A stretch of 64,000 nt of DNA from an uncultured Planctomycetaceae bacterium (GTDB taxonomy: Bacteria; Planctomycetota; Planctomycetia; Pirellulales; Pirellulaceae): NCBI GenBank assembly GCA_937862885.1, contig CALMEE010000121.1:1-64000 (forward strand), read 5' to 3'. Every line of letters starts with the position of its first letter. The first letter of the stretch is position 1. Made by a program: the position numbers and the translations under genes. The notes beneath the pieces are model-generated. The model saw only the letters and a program-made list of their open reading frames with translations, had not been told where the DNA came from and did not search any database. Shown here in pieces: positions 1-8,378 of this stretch.

Positions 1-21
1 TAACTCAAATATGTACCCGAA

Positions 22-3000
22 CTAACTGCTGACACAGAAATATTTACAGGCCCAAATATGCAGGCTGAAATCCCGTGCCGCCCCGGCAACCTGTTGGCCA
101 TCTAATCTGGCTGCCAAAGCAACTATCGGACCTCGATTTCCAGCCAGTCGACCCCGCAACTGTCCGTCAACGACACTTCTAATCTCCAACTCAAGTTGTT
201 CGCTGGAAATAACAACATTCTCGCCAGCAATGACTGCTGTAGTGATTTGGCGGGGCTCCCAACTCGCCTTCCATATCGGCTCCACCTCGTTTCCGTCAAT
301 CCGCCAACACTGCGCGCCAGTTTCGGCCAGCGCTACGACGATGTCACCATCTGTGTTGGTAACCAATCGGTCAACGTTTTCAAGTTCAACGGCAATAATT
401 TCGGTAGACTCCCCTGCATCATTCCAAAGCCGCATTACGCCGTCGCTTCCCAATGTCATCCATTGTTGCCGTTGAGGGATAAAATTGAGCGCAACCAATG
501 GTTTATCTCCGCCAGACCATTTTGAAATGAGAGTCCTGGCTTCAGTATCCCACAATTGAATTTGCGGCTCAGCCTCATACTCGGTTTGGTTCACAAAAGC
601 TAAGCGGCGCCCCCTATCATCCAATGCAATCAAGTTAATCGGCAGGGGCGAAAGCAGTCGGGACGACAGATTTCGACTATCATCAAGGTGCCAGATCCGA
701 TTGCCATCAAATATCCTATTGGGACCAAACACTGCCACTTCAGCGTTGAATTTGCTGGCCATTACCCCCGGAGAATCCCATCGCTCCCACATGCGGATGC
801 TCCCATCAACGTAACCAGCGACTAATCTCCGTGAATCTGCGGTCAGTGCCATGGATTGAACTCCCGGAAGTGCACCCGCAATCACAGCCAGCGACGCATC
901 CACTCCGTCCCATAATCGAATAGTTCCATCTAACGACGCCGTAATCAAGCTCCTGCGGTGGGCCAGATCCCACGAAGCTTGTGGTGGGGTCGTAACAACG
1001 CAGGTGACAGGCGACCTGTGCATTGTAGGTTTCGAATCCACCAATCCCGTTACAAGAGAAATCCGGTTGTATCCATAGCTAGTCGGTTCGACAGCAATAA
1101 TCTGTTCTCCGTCAGCAGTCATTGCGATGGAACACACAGCGTCACTTACATGCCAAACTCTTTGAGCCTCCGGCGTCTCAATTGGCGTGAGTCGGACCGA
1201 GCGATCATCACCACCACTGACCACCGCTTCACCATTCGATGTGAGCGCAACGCAACGAGCGGAAGACAAGTGCCTTGTTAGTAATCTGGGTTCAGGCATA
1301 TCCTGGGTGATTTCCCCAATCCAATACACGGAGCCATCTTGGCAACATGCCGCCAACCCTTGACTATTTGCAGACCAACTCAGGTCTTGTACTGCTCCAG
1401 CGGCTAGTGGCCAAGCATGGACTGGCAGGCAGTTTTGAGGTGATATCCAGCAACCAACTTGCCAAATTTGCACCGACTCGTCGACACCTCCCGTAGCGAG
1501 CCAACTTCCATCAGGACTAAAGGCAAGACAGATCGTCTCAGTCGAGTACATTGGGAGTTGAAAGCTCTGTTTCGGATTGCCTGTTTGCCAAATCAATATC
1601 GCCTGTCCTTCACCCGCTGCTGCAATCCAATCGCCATTTGGCGAAATGGCAACTCGTCCCAGCCGTTGCAATTCGCTGTTCCATTCGTCAGTGATTTGAA
1701 AGCTGGGATAGGGACTGGTCAAACACTCCAAGGCGACACTTCTCAACTTGAACCGGTCCTGGCTCTCGATCTGGAGTTGTTCTGCGCGAGCGATCGCTGA
1801 TAGTGCCTGCTGTGCCCAGCCGGTTTCTCGTGCCCGAATGCGGGCCTCCGCTTCGTTGATCAGGCTTTTGAACAGGTGATTTCGAGCCTCATTGCGTTGC
1901 AGTTCGAACCGATTTCGTTCTTCAATCACGCGGAGAAAAGCGACTCCCGCAACGCTAAAACATATCAAAAGAGCAACGAAAATGGTCGCGGCAAGCATGG
2001 GTTGGCGTCTACACCAGAGCATCGAACGGACCAAGGGGCCTTGTGGCTTGGCTGCAATAGGCCGCTTTTCCAGCCAATTCGTTAGGTCGGATGCCAAATC
2101 ACCGGCCGTTGCGTAACGATGTGCTGGCTCGCGTGCCATGGCCTTGAGACAAATGATCTCCAGGTCACGCGGGATATCGGGTCGAAATCGTCTCAAAGGG
2201 GGAGGCGCGCGATTGGCGACTTGTTGTATGATGGCGATCTGCCGTCCGAAGTATGGCGGATTGCCACACAAGAGTTCATACATGACGGCGCCTAAACTAT
2301 AGATATCACAACGAGCGTCAGCTAGATGAGCCTGGCCCTTCGCTAATTCTGGTGCCATATACGCGGGTGTTCCCAAGAAATCTCCTTCACGCGTCATGGG
2401 ATCCGTCCTATCTGCTAGGCAGGCCAGTCCGAAATCTGTCAATACGGGAGCGCCGCTTTGATCAAGCATGATGTTGGCCGGCTTGATATCTCGATGGATG
2501 ATGCCCGCGCAATGAGCCACCAATACCGCTTCACTGACTCGCGCCATCCAACACGCCACCTGCTTAAAATCAGGCTTCTGGTCCTGAATCACCCGTGCCA
2601 GTGATTTGCCTTCAATCAGTTGATACACAACGAACAATGTGCCGTCTGCTTGACCCACCTCATGTATGGGCACGATCGAGTCATGCCGAATCCGCGCCGC
2701 TAGATGAATCTCGCGCCACAACCTGCGGATAACCTCTGGGTCTGCGGCTAATTCAGCATGAGGGATCTTCAGCGCGACATGACGTTCCAATCGTGTGTCC
2801 CACGCTCGCCAAACTGTCGCGAATCCGCCTCGACCTAACTGCTCTATCAAGCGATAGTGGCCTAAGCAAACATGTGTCGATCCAACAACTGAATCGGATG
2901 CCGGTTTGGAAGAACCTGGTACTGCCGAGGGTTCGGCTAATGAGGAAATGCCGCCACACGACTCCTGGATGACTTCGGCCGAGAACCCTTGCATCGTCAA

Positions 3001-3351
3001 TAAATCGCCAAACCGATCTCGCAATTCTTGTGGTGTCGGTGCCAAGCTATGGCAGCGGCGAACGCGACATTCATTCAGGACGAGTTGATGGCGTATAGCC
3101 TCTTCAGCAGCCAACTCCGGGTACTCGTGAAAGTATTCTTCAACCAGTACCGCCGAGCCGTTGTGCCAACGATATTCCAAATCGATGGCTGCTAACTCCG
3201 CTAACAGTGCCAGTCGATCCACAACTTCGACGTCTAACAGAAACGTCGCGAGGCTTGGCCGAGATCCACTTTGCCATGCTTGCTCGAATTGCTCGATGAT
3301 TTGTTCACATGCACAAAACTGACCGCGCGTCAACCGAGGTGAATCACTCAC
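22..3351 (-). CDS. Membrane-anchored Ser/Thr protein kinase with WD40 repeats
   Basis: Hanks-type kinase that should phosphorylate Ser/Thr on partner proteins, joined to a WD40 propeller that probably binds them. Seen: an N-terminal helical region of about 160 residues; a kinase domain at about 165-430 with glycine loop GRGGFATV (173-180), lysine K195, catalytic HRDIKPAN (286-293), DFGLA (306-310) and GTPAYMAPE (327-335), all intact; one membrane helix at about 452-474; then WD repeats to the C terminus with blade ends such as IRLWDG, IQLWDTE and MRLWND. The kinase is therefore cytoplasmic and the propeller probably on the other side of the membrane. The start overlaps the end of the upstream ECF sigma gene by 4 bases, so the two are translationally coupled. 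This pairing is typical of planctomycetes. The substrate is unknown. Confidence 0.93.
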   Translation of the reverse strand: MSDSPRLTRGQFCACEQIIEQFEQAWQSGSRPSLATFLLDVEVVDRLALLAELAAIDLEYRWHNGSAVLVEEYFHEYPELAAEEAIRHQLVLNECRVRRCHSLAPTPQELRDRFGDLLTMQGFSAEVIQESCGGISSLAEPSAVPGSSKPASDSVVGSTHVCLGHYRLIEQLGRGGFATVWRAWDTRLERHVALKIPHAELAADPEVIRRLWREIHLAARIRHDSIVPIHEVGQADGTLFVVYQLIEGKSLARVIQDQKPDFKQVACWMARVSEAVLVAHCAGIIHRDIKPANIMLDQSGAPVLTDFGLACLADRTDPMTREGDFLGTPAYMAPELAKGQAHLADARCDIYSLGAVMYELLCGNPPYFGRQIAIIQQVANRAPPPLRRFRPDIPRDLEIICLKAMAREPAHRYATAGDLASDLTNWLEKRPIAAKPQGPLVRSMLWCRRQPMLAATIFVALLICFSVAGVAFLRVIEERNRFELQRNEARNHLFKSLINEAEARIRARETGWAQQALSAIARAEQLQIESQDRFKLRSVALECLTSPYPSFQITDEWNSELQRLGRVAISPNGDWIAAAGEGQAILIWQTGNPKQSFQLPMYSTETICLAFSPDGSWLATGGVDESVQIWQVGCWISPQNCLPVHAWPLAAGAVQDLSWSANSQGLAACCQDGSVYWIGEITQDMPEPRLLTRHLSSARCVALTSNGEAVVSGGDDRSVRLTPIETPEAQRVWHVSDAVCSIAMTADGEQIIAVEPTSYGYNRISLVTGLVDSKPTMHRSPVTCVVTTPPQASWDLAHRRSLITASLDGTIRLWDGVDASLAVIAGALPGVQSMALTADSRRLVAGYVDGSIRMWERWDSPGVMASKFNAEVAVFGPNRIFDGNRIWHLDDSRNLSSRLLSPLPINLIALDDRGRRLAFVNQTEYEAEPQIQLWDTEARTLISKWSGGDKPLVALNFIPQRQQWMTLGSDGVMRLWNDAGESTEIIAVELENVDRLVTNTDGDIVVALAETGAQCWRIDGNEVEPIWKASWEPRQITTAVIAGENVVISSEQLELEIRSVVDGQLRGRLAGNRGPIVALAARLDGQQVAGAARDFSLHIWACKYFCVSS

Positions 3352-3902
3352 AACGATTCCTCCTTGACGAGTTTATCCAATCCGCTCAATACACGGATCA
3401 CCGTCCGCTGACTTCGCTCGACACGGTCAGCGATTGTCGCGATCGATTCCCCTGACATACGGAGGAGCACCATTTCGCGATGGATATCTGGGAGCCCTTG
3501 CAATATTCGCTCCAACAAGTCGGCCAAGATCGCAACGTGTTCAGAATTCCAATCGTCAATCGAGATCTCTGGCTCGCGCGTTTCTCCGCTGAACGTAATT
3601 TCTTGTCGCACGTCGCGCCGCTGGCGCTGGTGATAAGCAATGGCATTGCGGACCTTGTTCAACGTCATGGCTACTAGAAACCGACCCACGTCTTGAACTG
3701 AGTCGGCTTCCAATCCACTATGGTCTCTTCGCCGAAAATAACTGCGAAAAACAGATTGGACGATATCTTCGGGATCGAGCCGACGCTTGAGGCGGTTTGG
3801 CATATTGCGCCGAACCACATTGACCAAATGGTCCGCATGTTGCTGCACGATCTCGTTGGCTGGTCGTTTCGTCACAAAGATTCCGACTTCCCTAACCGTC
3901 AC
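3348..3902 (-). CDS. ECF-type RNA polymerase sigma factor
   Basis: Extracytoplasmic-function sigma-70 factor that would direct RNA polymerase to a specific promoter set. The 184 residues hold a region 2 (around DPEDIVQSVFRSYFRR) and a C-terminal region 4 helix-turn-helix (around GESIATIADRVERSQRTVIRVLSGL). This resembles the planctomycete ECF groups that sit beside WD40 Ser/Thr kinases. No anti-sigma factor gene is adjacent; control by the downstream kinase, whose start overlaps this stop by 4 bases, is an inference. The first codon is GTG with a weak ribosome site; an in-frame GTG nine codons later has a GGAA before it and could be the real start. Confidence 0.88.
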   Translation of the reverse strand: MTVREVGIFVTKRPANEIVQQHADHLVNVVRRNMPNRLKRRLDPEDIVQSVFRSYFRRRDHSGLEADSVQDVGRFLVAMTLNKVRNAIAYHQRQRRDVRQEITFSGETREPEISIDDWNSEHVAILADLLERILQGLPDIHREMVLLRMSGESIATIADRVERSQRTVIRVLSGLDKLVKEESL

Positions 3903-4177
3903 CGGCGCGAATGATTAAGTAAATCTTCAGCCCAGGGATTGTCGTATGTCGCGAACCATTCTCAAAGAGTTCAACGGCTTCGCAGGACTGACGACTCTTA
4001 ATCTGTGTACTTTATTCTACCACAAATGCTGATGCGCATAGGTGCGGTCCAAAAGAGAAAATGCCTGATCTGCTCCCGTCTTCTGGGAAGATTGCTTTCA
4101 GAATATCTGCCCGTGTTTGGACGGCCACTTCGATTCGGACTCGCGACATCCAGCCAACACAAAATGCCGCAATATGC

Positions 4178-5479
4178 CTATTCATGATCGAATTTGGTTT
4201 GCGGATCGACGTGAAGTTCGTGGGCGGATTGGATAAAGCTTGCCGCGCTCCAGGCCTGGAAGGCTTTGCCCATTGGCCGACCGGTCACTCCATGGTGCCA
4301 TTCATTAAACTCCCATTCGAAGCTGACGCCTAGTTCGCACAGTCGAGCGAGTTTCACCATCTCCCGCCGCGCTAGCTCGGTCATGCCCAGGCGATTCAAA
4401 AAACGAACCCATAATCCGCCAATAAACGGCCAGATCCCACCATTGTGATAGTGGTTGGGAAGATTCAACAGGTTGACCGTAAAGTAATCTCTCCACTCAG
4501 GGTCACCCGCTTGGACGGGTGGATATAGATTTCTTACCGGGCCAGGGTCGTTAACCCCGACGCCCCATAAGAACCGAAATGTTTGCATCGCCTGCTCGCG
4601 CGTGGTTAGATTATTGAGAAAGGCCAACAGGTTACCCAAAACGTCGCAACGCCACGAAAACCCAAATGGAGAAAGTTGCGCGACAAGGTAACGAGCGTCG
4701 CCCAATGCGTACTGCGCGCTAGTGAATCGCACTTCCTCGCCAGCAACGCGCATCGTAGTTGGCCAAAAGCTGCGGACAATCACATCCCTTACATGTTCTG
4801 CCCATTTGGCATAGTCACCTGCCCGATCGGCTGACCCCAACTCTGTCAGAATATGCGAATAACATACCAGAGTTCTGTGCCAGAGAACTTCATCATAAAG
4901 CACATGATAGCTTCGCGCAAACAAGTCGGTCCAATCTCCGGCTTCCGGGACTTCGATCATGCCACAATTGTTCGAATCGTGCGCACTCAACCAGTCCATC
5001 GTTCGCTGTAGCTCATGACGGTACTCCTTGATGATACTCCAATCGCTCGTGTATTTCGAATAACGCCATAGCGCGATAATTAACCACATCGGGCTGTCGA
5101 TCGAGGCGATCCCGCCGACGCCTGCATATTCTGCTTCCCCAGTGTCTATTCGCACGTTAGCGGGAATTTGTCCAGTGGGAGATTGGTGACTGATCAGCGT
5201 CCGCAATGTTCGAGCAGAGCATTCGCGGACAGAATCGTCGTCCAGGTCTAGAGACCAGATAACCGTCATGGCACCGTCACGTGCCCAAATAGAACGATAG
5301 TTGACATCGGTACCATAAACTTGATTGTCCGTGAGCGAACAGGCTGAAAAACCTTTGGGGGTTATGTTCTTGTAGAGAGCCCATTTCGCGCGGTCATAGG
5401 CTTTAGCAAGCAGGGCGCGATCTTGTTCGTCCAGCTCGCGGTAATCCTCGGGATCAAATAACACTCGACGCATGGTCAT
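4178..5479 (-). CDS. Six-hairpin glycoside hydrolase (GH100/amylo-glucosidase-like)
   Basis: Predicted exo-acting glycosidase of the alpha/alpha six-hairpin fold, about 433 residues. Sequence blocks WARDGAMTVIW, PEAGDWTDLF, NHYHNGGIWPFIGGLWV and FEWEFNEW resemble those of alkaline/neutral invertases (GH100) and amylo-alpha-1,6-glucosidases; Asp and Glu residues in these blocks are catalytic candidates. The start is set at the ATG at 5479, which has AAGGAG eight bases before it and lies four bases after the stop of the phosphatase gene; the open frame continues upstream but only as overlap with that gene. No signal peptide is seen, so it is probably cytoplasmic. As the last gene of a disaccharide-synthesis operon it most likely hydrolyses the product (mannosylfructose, sucrose or a similar sugar). 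The substrate cannot be decided from sequence alone. Confidence 0.8.
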   Translation of the reverse strand: MTMRRVLFDPEDYRELDEQDRALLAKAYDRAKWALYKNITPKGFSACSLTDNQVYGTDVNYRSIWARDGAMTVIWSLDLDDDSVRECSARTLRTLISHQSPTGQIPANVRIDTGEAEYAGVGGIASIDSPMWLIIALWRYSKYTSDWSIIKEYRHELQRTMDWLSAHDSNNCGMIEVPEAGDWTDLFARSYHVLYDEVLWHRTLVCYSHILTELGSADRAGDYAKWAEHVRDVIVRSFWPTTMRVAGEEVRFTSAQYALGDARYLVAQLSPFGFSWRCDVLGNLLAFLNNLTTREQAMQTFRFLWGVGVNDPGPVRNLYPPVQAGDPEWRDYFTVNLLNLPNHYHNGGIWPFIGGLWVRFLNRLGMTELARREMVKLARLCELGVSFEWEFNEWHHGVTGRPMGKAFQAWSAASFIQSAHELHVDPQTKFDHE

Positions 5480-5483
5480 GTTG

Positions 5484-6245
5484 TCAACTCCTTGGTTGCA
5501 ATCTGTCTGTCTTCGGAGATTGTTGTAGCCAGTGCTGAAGTCCCTGTAGAACTCCTGCGGCAAATTGTTTGTCAGCTTGAAAGACATTCTGGCTGGATAT
5601 TGATCTAAGTTCCGCGACCGCGTTACCCACGACAATGCCGCGAAAATGAGTGCGAAACATCGACAAATCATTCTGTGAATCGCCGGCAACAATCACGTTT
5701 TCCTGAGGATACTTCCAGAGTGCCGCAATGAACTTGGCGGAGTTTCCTTTGTTAGCCTGCGCGGGCAAAATATCCAAGTCGCGTTGCGAACTATAGATTA
5801 GCTGGCAATTGATTTCAGCTCGCGAAAGGGCACTCTCAAGTTGCCTCAATTCCTCGGCTTTTGCATTGTGAAAATAGTAACTCACTTTGAACCGCGATTG
5901 AAACTCGGCTGGCTGCAGTTCAAGTCGTGCAAATTGACGTAAGGCCTGTTGAATTTTTGCTGCTGCGAACCGCGAGTCCAATTGCTCGCTCCATCCTGCA
6001 ATCGGTTGTCCATTTGCGTAATTCACAATTTCGCTGCCCACGCCACCAATTATTGCCCGTGGCTCGGGCAAGTGGTGCTCGATTACAGTTCGCCGCACAC
6101 TTTCGAAGAACCTCCCAGACGAATAAACCCATACCACCTCGGCGTCCCGAGGCTGTGCGAGCCAGCAGCCGAGCTGTTGAAGCGCGGCAGCATCACCCAA
6201 GAGTGTTCCATCAACGTCACTAACGATCAGAAGTTTTCTGCGCAT
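5484..6245 (-). CDS. mfppA: HAD-family sugar phosphatase (mannosylfructose/sucrose-phosphate phosphatase type)
   Basis: Removes the phosphate from a phosphorylated disaccharide, the second step after the glycosyltransferase encoded just upstream. The 253-residue protein has HAD motif I DVDGT with the nucleophile D10 and acid D12, a motif III lysine in ANKGN (K166) and motif IV GDSQND (D189, D193). Size and the capped S6PP-like layout fit sucrose-phosphate phosphatase and the related mannosylfructose-phosphate phosphatase. The start overlaps the end of the glycosyltransferase gene by 19 bases, and the glycosidase begins four bases after its stop, so the three are co-translated. The symbol rests on the partner enzyme rather than on this protein alone. 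Confidence 0.82.
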   Translation of the reverse strand: MRRKLLIVSDVDGTLLGDAAALQQLGCWLAQPRDAEVVWVYSSGRFFESVRRTVIEHHLPEPRAIIGGVGSEIVNYANGQPIAGWSEQLDSRFAAAKIQQALRQFARLELQPAEFQSRFKVSYYFHNAKAEELRQLESALSRAEINCQLIYSSQRDLDILPAQANKGNSAKFIAALWKYPQENVIVAGDSQNDLSMFRTHFRGIVVGNAVAELRSISSQNVFQADKQFAAGVLQGLQHWLQQSPKTDRLQPRS

Positions 6246-7576
6246 GCTGTCGCGGCGGTTTCGTTTGAGAAAATGTCAGGCTTGGCTTCCAAAGCGTTGT
6301 CGACGTTGGCCGCAATCTCAACATCATCAATCAAACTCAAAATTCGTTGAGCTACGCCATTCCAAGTAAACTTGGCGCGTACCTTTTGAGAACCATAACG
6401 AGACAATTGCTGTGCGATCTGCGGGTACATTAGCACGTTCGCAATCGCCATCCCGAAAGCGACCGGATCATTGGGATTGGCATAAATCGATTCTAGCCCC
6501 CATACTAATTGGTCCCATAATCCGCCTTCCGTTGTAACTATGGTTGGTGTACCGCAGCCCATCGCTTCGACTACCGTCATGCCAAACGGTTCATAGCGGC
6601 TACTTAAACAGAAAACATCCGCCGCGCGGTATGTGTCTGATAATTGTTCGTCCGCAATGTAGTCGCCAAACGTTACGCAGTCGGCAATTCCCAACTCGCT
6701 TGCCAGATTTTGCAACTCCAACAACATTCGTTGTTCAGATTCGTTGGGACTCAACGAGCCAGCGGCTAAAACCAGGCGAGCATCAGGCACTCGCTCGATC
6801 ACAGTCGGTAGTGCTCGCAGCAGCAAATCATAGCCCTTGTTGCGAGCCATTCGTCCTAAAGCCAAAATCGGCTTACCTTCCCAACCCAATTCTTCCTTGA
6901 TGGCCAAACGCGTCGCCTGGGAAACTGGGAAAAATCGCCGATCATCATATCCTGGGGGTATCACTGCGATGTGTGCGCGGCTGACTCCGTACTCAGCCGC
7001 CAAAAGAATATCCCTCTGTTCTGGCGTCGTCGCGATCAATTTGTCGCAACTTTGATAGATCATCCTTTCGTCCCGTATCCGTCGCCGGAAGTTGTAAATT
7101 CTCTCTAGGTATTCTGGATCGCCTTGCATGTTGTCCCGCTTCCAGCTTCCGATTGAATGGGGCGTGTGGAAATGTGGGATGCGTAATCGCTTGGCCAACA
7201 ATTCACCGGCCAAGCCAGCGTCCCAGTAGTGTGAATTGATAAAGCTGTAAACCCATTTTTTTTCACGAATAAATAGCTCGGCGTTCCGCGCCCATTCCGG
7301 AATTGAGTCGCACAACGTCTCCTTGGGAATAAACTTTGTACCACCGCACCGAATTCGAATTATACGAACATTTGGAACGACGACTTCCATCGCCGATTGA
7401 CCTTCGAACCGCCGCGTGAAAACATCGACGGCAAAACCAAATTGAGCTAAGCATTTTGCCAACTCAAGCACGTAAACTACTTGACCACCAGTGTCTGGTT
7501 TACCCAACTCGGGCTGACTAGAAATATAACCGTGGGTGGAGATCATCATGAGGCGAGACTTGCGCTGCCGGGGCAT
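6227..7576 (-). CDS. mfpsA: GT4 glycosyltransferase, mannosylfructose-phosphate synthase-like
   Basis: Retaining GT-B glycosyltransferase of 449 residues that should join a nucleotide sugar to a fructose phosphate. Blocks MMISTHGYI, DTGGQVVYVLELA, DVFTRRFEGQ, FIPKE, FINSHYWDAG, HTPHSIGSWK and the C-terminal donor-site block SSRYEPFGMTVVEAMGCGTP are present. From memory these follow Agrobacterium mannosylfructose-phosphate synthase more closely than cyanobacterial or plant sucrose-phosphate synthase, especially HGYI, FTRRFE and FINSHYWDAG. The expected reaction is GDP-mannose plus fructose 6-phosphate to mannosylfructose phosphate; UDP-glucose as donor (sucrose phosphate) is the alternative. 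An AAGGA ribosome site precedes the ATG. It is the first gene of a three-gene operon and has a candidate promoter about 125 bases upstream. Confidence 0.85.
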   Translation of the reverse strand: MPRQRKSRLMMISTHGYISSQPELGKPDTGGQVVYVLELAKCLAQFGFAVDVFTRRFEGQSAMEVVVPNVRIIRIRCGGTKFIPKETLCDSIPEWARNAELFIREKKWVYSFINSHYWDAGLAGELLAKRLRIPHFHTPHSIGSWKRDNMQGDPEYLERIYNFRRRIRDERMIYQSCDKLIATTPEQRDILLAAEYGVSRAHIAVIPPGYDDRRFFPVSQATRLAIKEELGWEGKPILALGRMARNKGYDLLLRALPTVIERVPDARLVLAAGSLSPNESEQRMLLELQNLASELGIADCVTFGDYIADEQLSDTYRAADVFCLSSRYEPFGMTVVEAMGCGTPTIVTTEGGLWDQLVWGLESIYANPNDPVAFGMAIANVLMYPQIAQQLSRYGSQKVRAKFTWNGVAQRILSLIDDVEIAANVDNALEAKPDIFSNETAATACAENF

Positions 7577-7701
7577 GGTTCGTTCCTTTCTTACATCGTT
7601 TTAGAACTTGGTTCGATTGAAACGTCTAACCCCACCTTAAGAAATATGTCCCCAACGGTCAAATACAAATTCTCAATTTGCCGTCGCCAGAATGCATCAA
7701 G

Positions 7702-7729
7702 ACAATATTTTACACAATTGGCTAGTCAA
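7702..7729 (-). promoter_or_regulatory. Candidate sigma-70 promoter of the disaccharide operon
   Basis: On the minus strand TTGACT (7724-7729) and TATTGT (7702-7707) are separated by 16 bases, about 125 bases upstream of the glycosyltransferase ATG. The match is reasonable but planctomycete promoters are not well defined, so this is an inference. Confidence 0.35.
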
Positions 7730-8231
7730 GAGTCCTTTCATCGATCGCGAAAAACGTAGGCTGAAGTTCCGCAGCGCACTTGAACCGGCAAGAGCGATGT
7801 CAAGATCGAAGGGATTGACGGTGTATCGCGTGAAATATCAATACCGCATCCGACGATTTGCGGAATTAAGACTCTCATCAACAACTGCATGCCAACCTTC
7901 ACGCTGCGACGGCCGATCTGCTGATTGTGGGCGACTTCCGCGAGGCCGTCCAAGGAAATCGAAAAATTGATATGACGCAAAACTTCTACGTCTCAGGCCT
8001 TTGGCTAGTGAACCACTTGTGTCAGATGCGACCTCCACATAAGCCCGAAGATCTTTGCACGAATATCGCTGAGGAAAGCATCTACAGTGCAATAATTTCC
8101 TTGAAACTTTGTAATATTTCATGGGTATAAGACTGGAAATCGTCATGCCGTTTGGCCATCGTTGCTTGGCCGAGAAGTTGACGTGCACATCGAAATAAGA
8201 TATCCGTTTTCAGGATTGAATACTCATTCTG

Positions 8232-8240
8232 TGCTATAAT
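8232..8240 (+). promoter_or_regulatory. Candidate extended -10 promoter
   Basis: TGC directly followed by a perfect TATAAT (8235-8240) forms an extended -10 element about 140 bases before the ATG at 8379. No good -35 is found at 16-18 bases (TTGAAT lies at 13), as is tolerated by extended -10 promoters. Confidence 0.4.
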
Positions 8241-8378
8241 GCCAACGGCAATAGTTAGCCGACGATTGATTGGTGCTCACTGGAGGTGCAACTTTCGGTT
8301 CATCGAATCATCGATCCATTTGCTGCTCTTGATTGACGGCGGTACCCTTGGATAGCGTTATTTTGAAGGGGTGATGGT

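Larger units (their letters stand above)
7577..8378. other. Intergenic region between divergent units, no gene seen
   Basis: About 800 bases separate the minus-strand disaccharide operon from the plus-strand DUF3352-like gene. Only short open frames without recognisable products or ribosome sites are present. It holds the two candidate promoters listed separately; no RNA gene was recognised. Confidence 0.5.
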
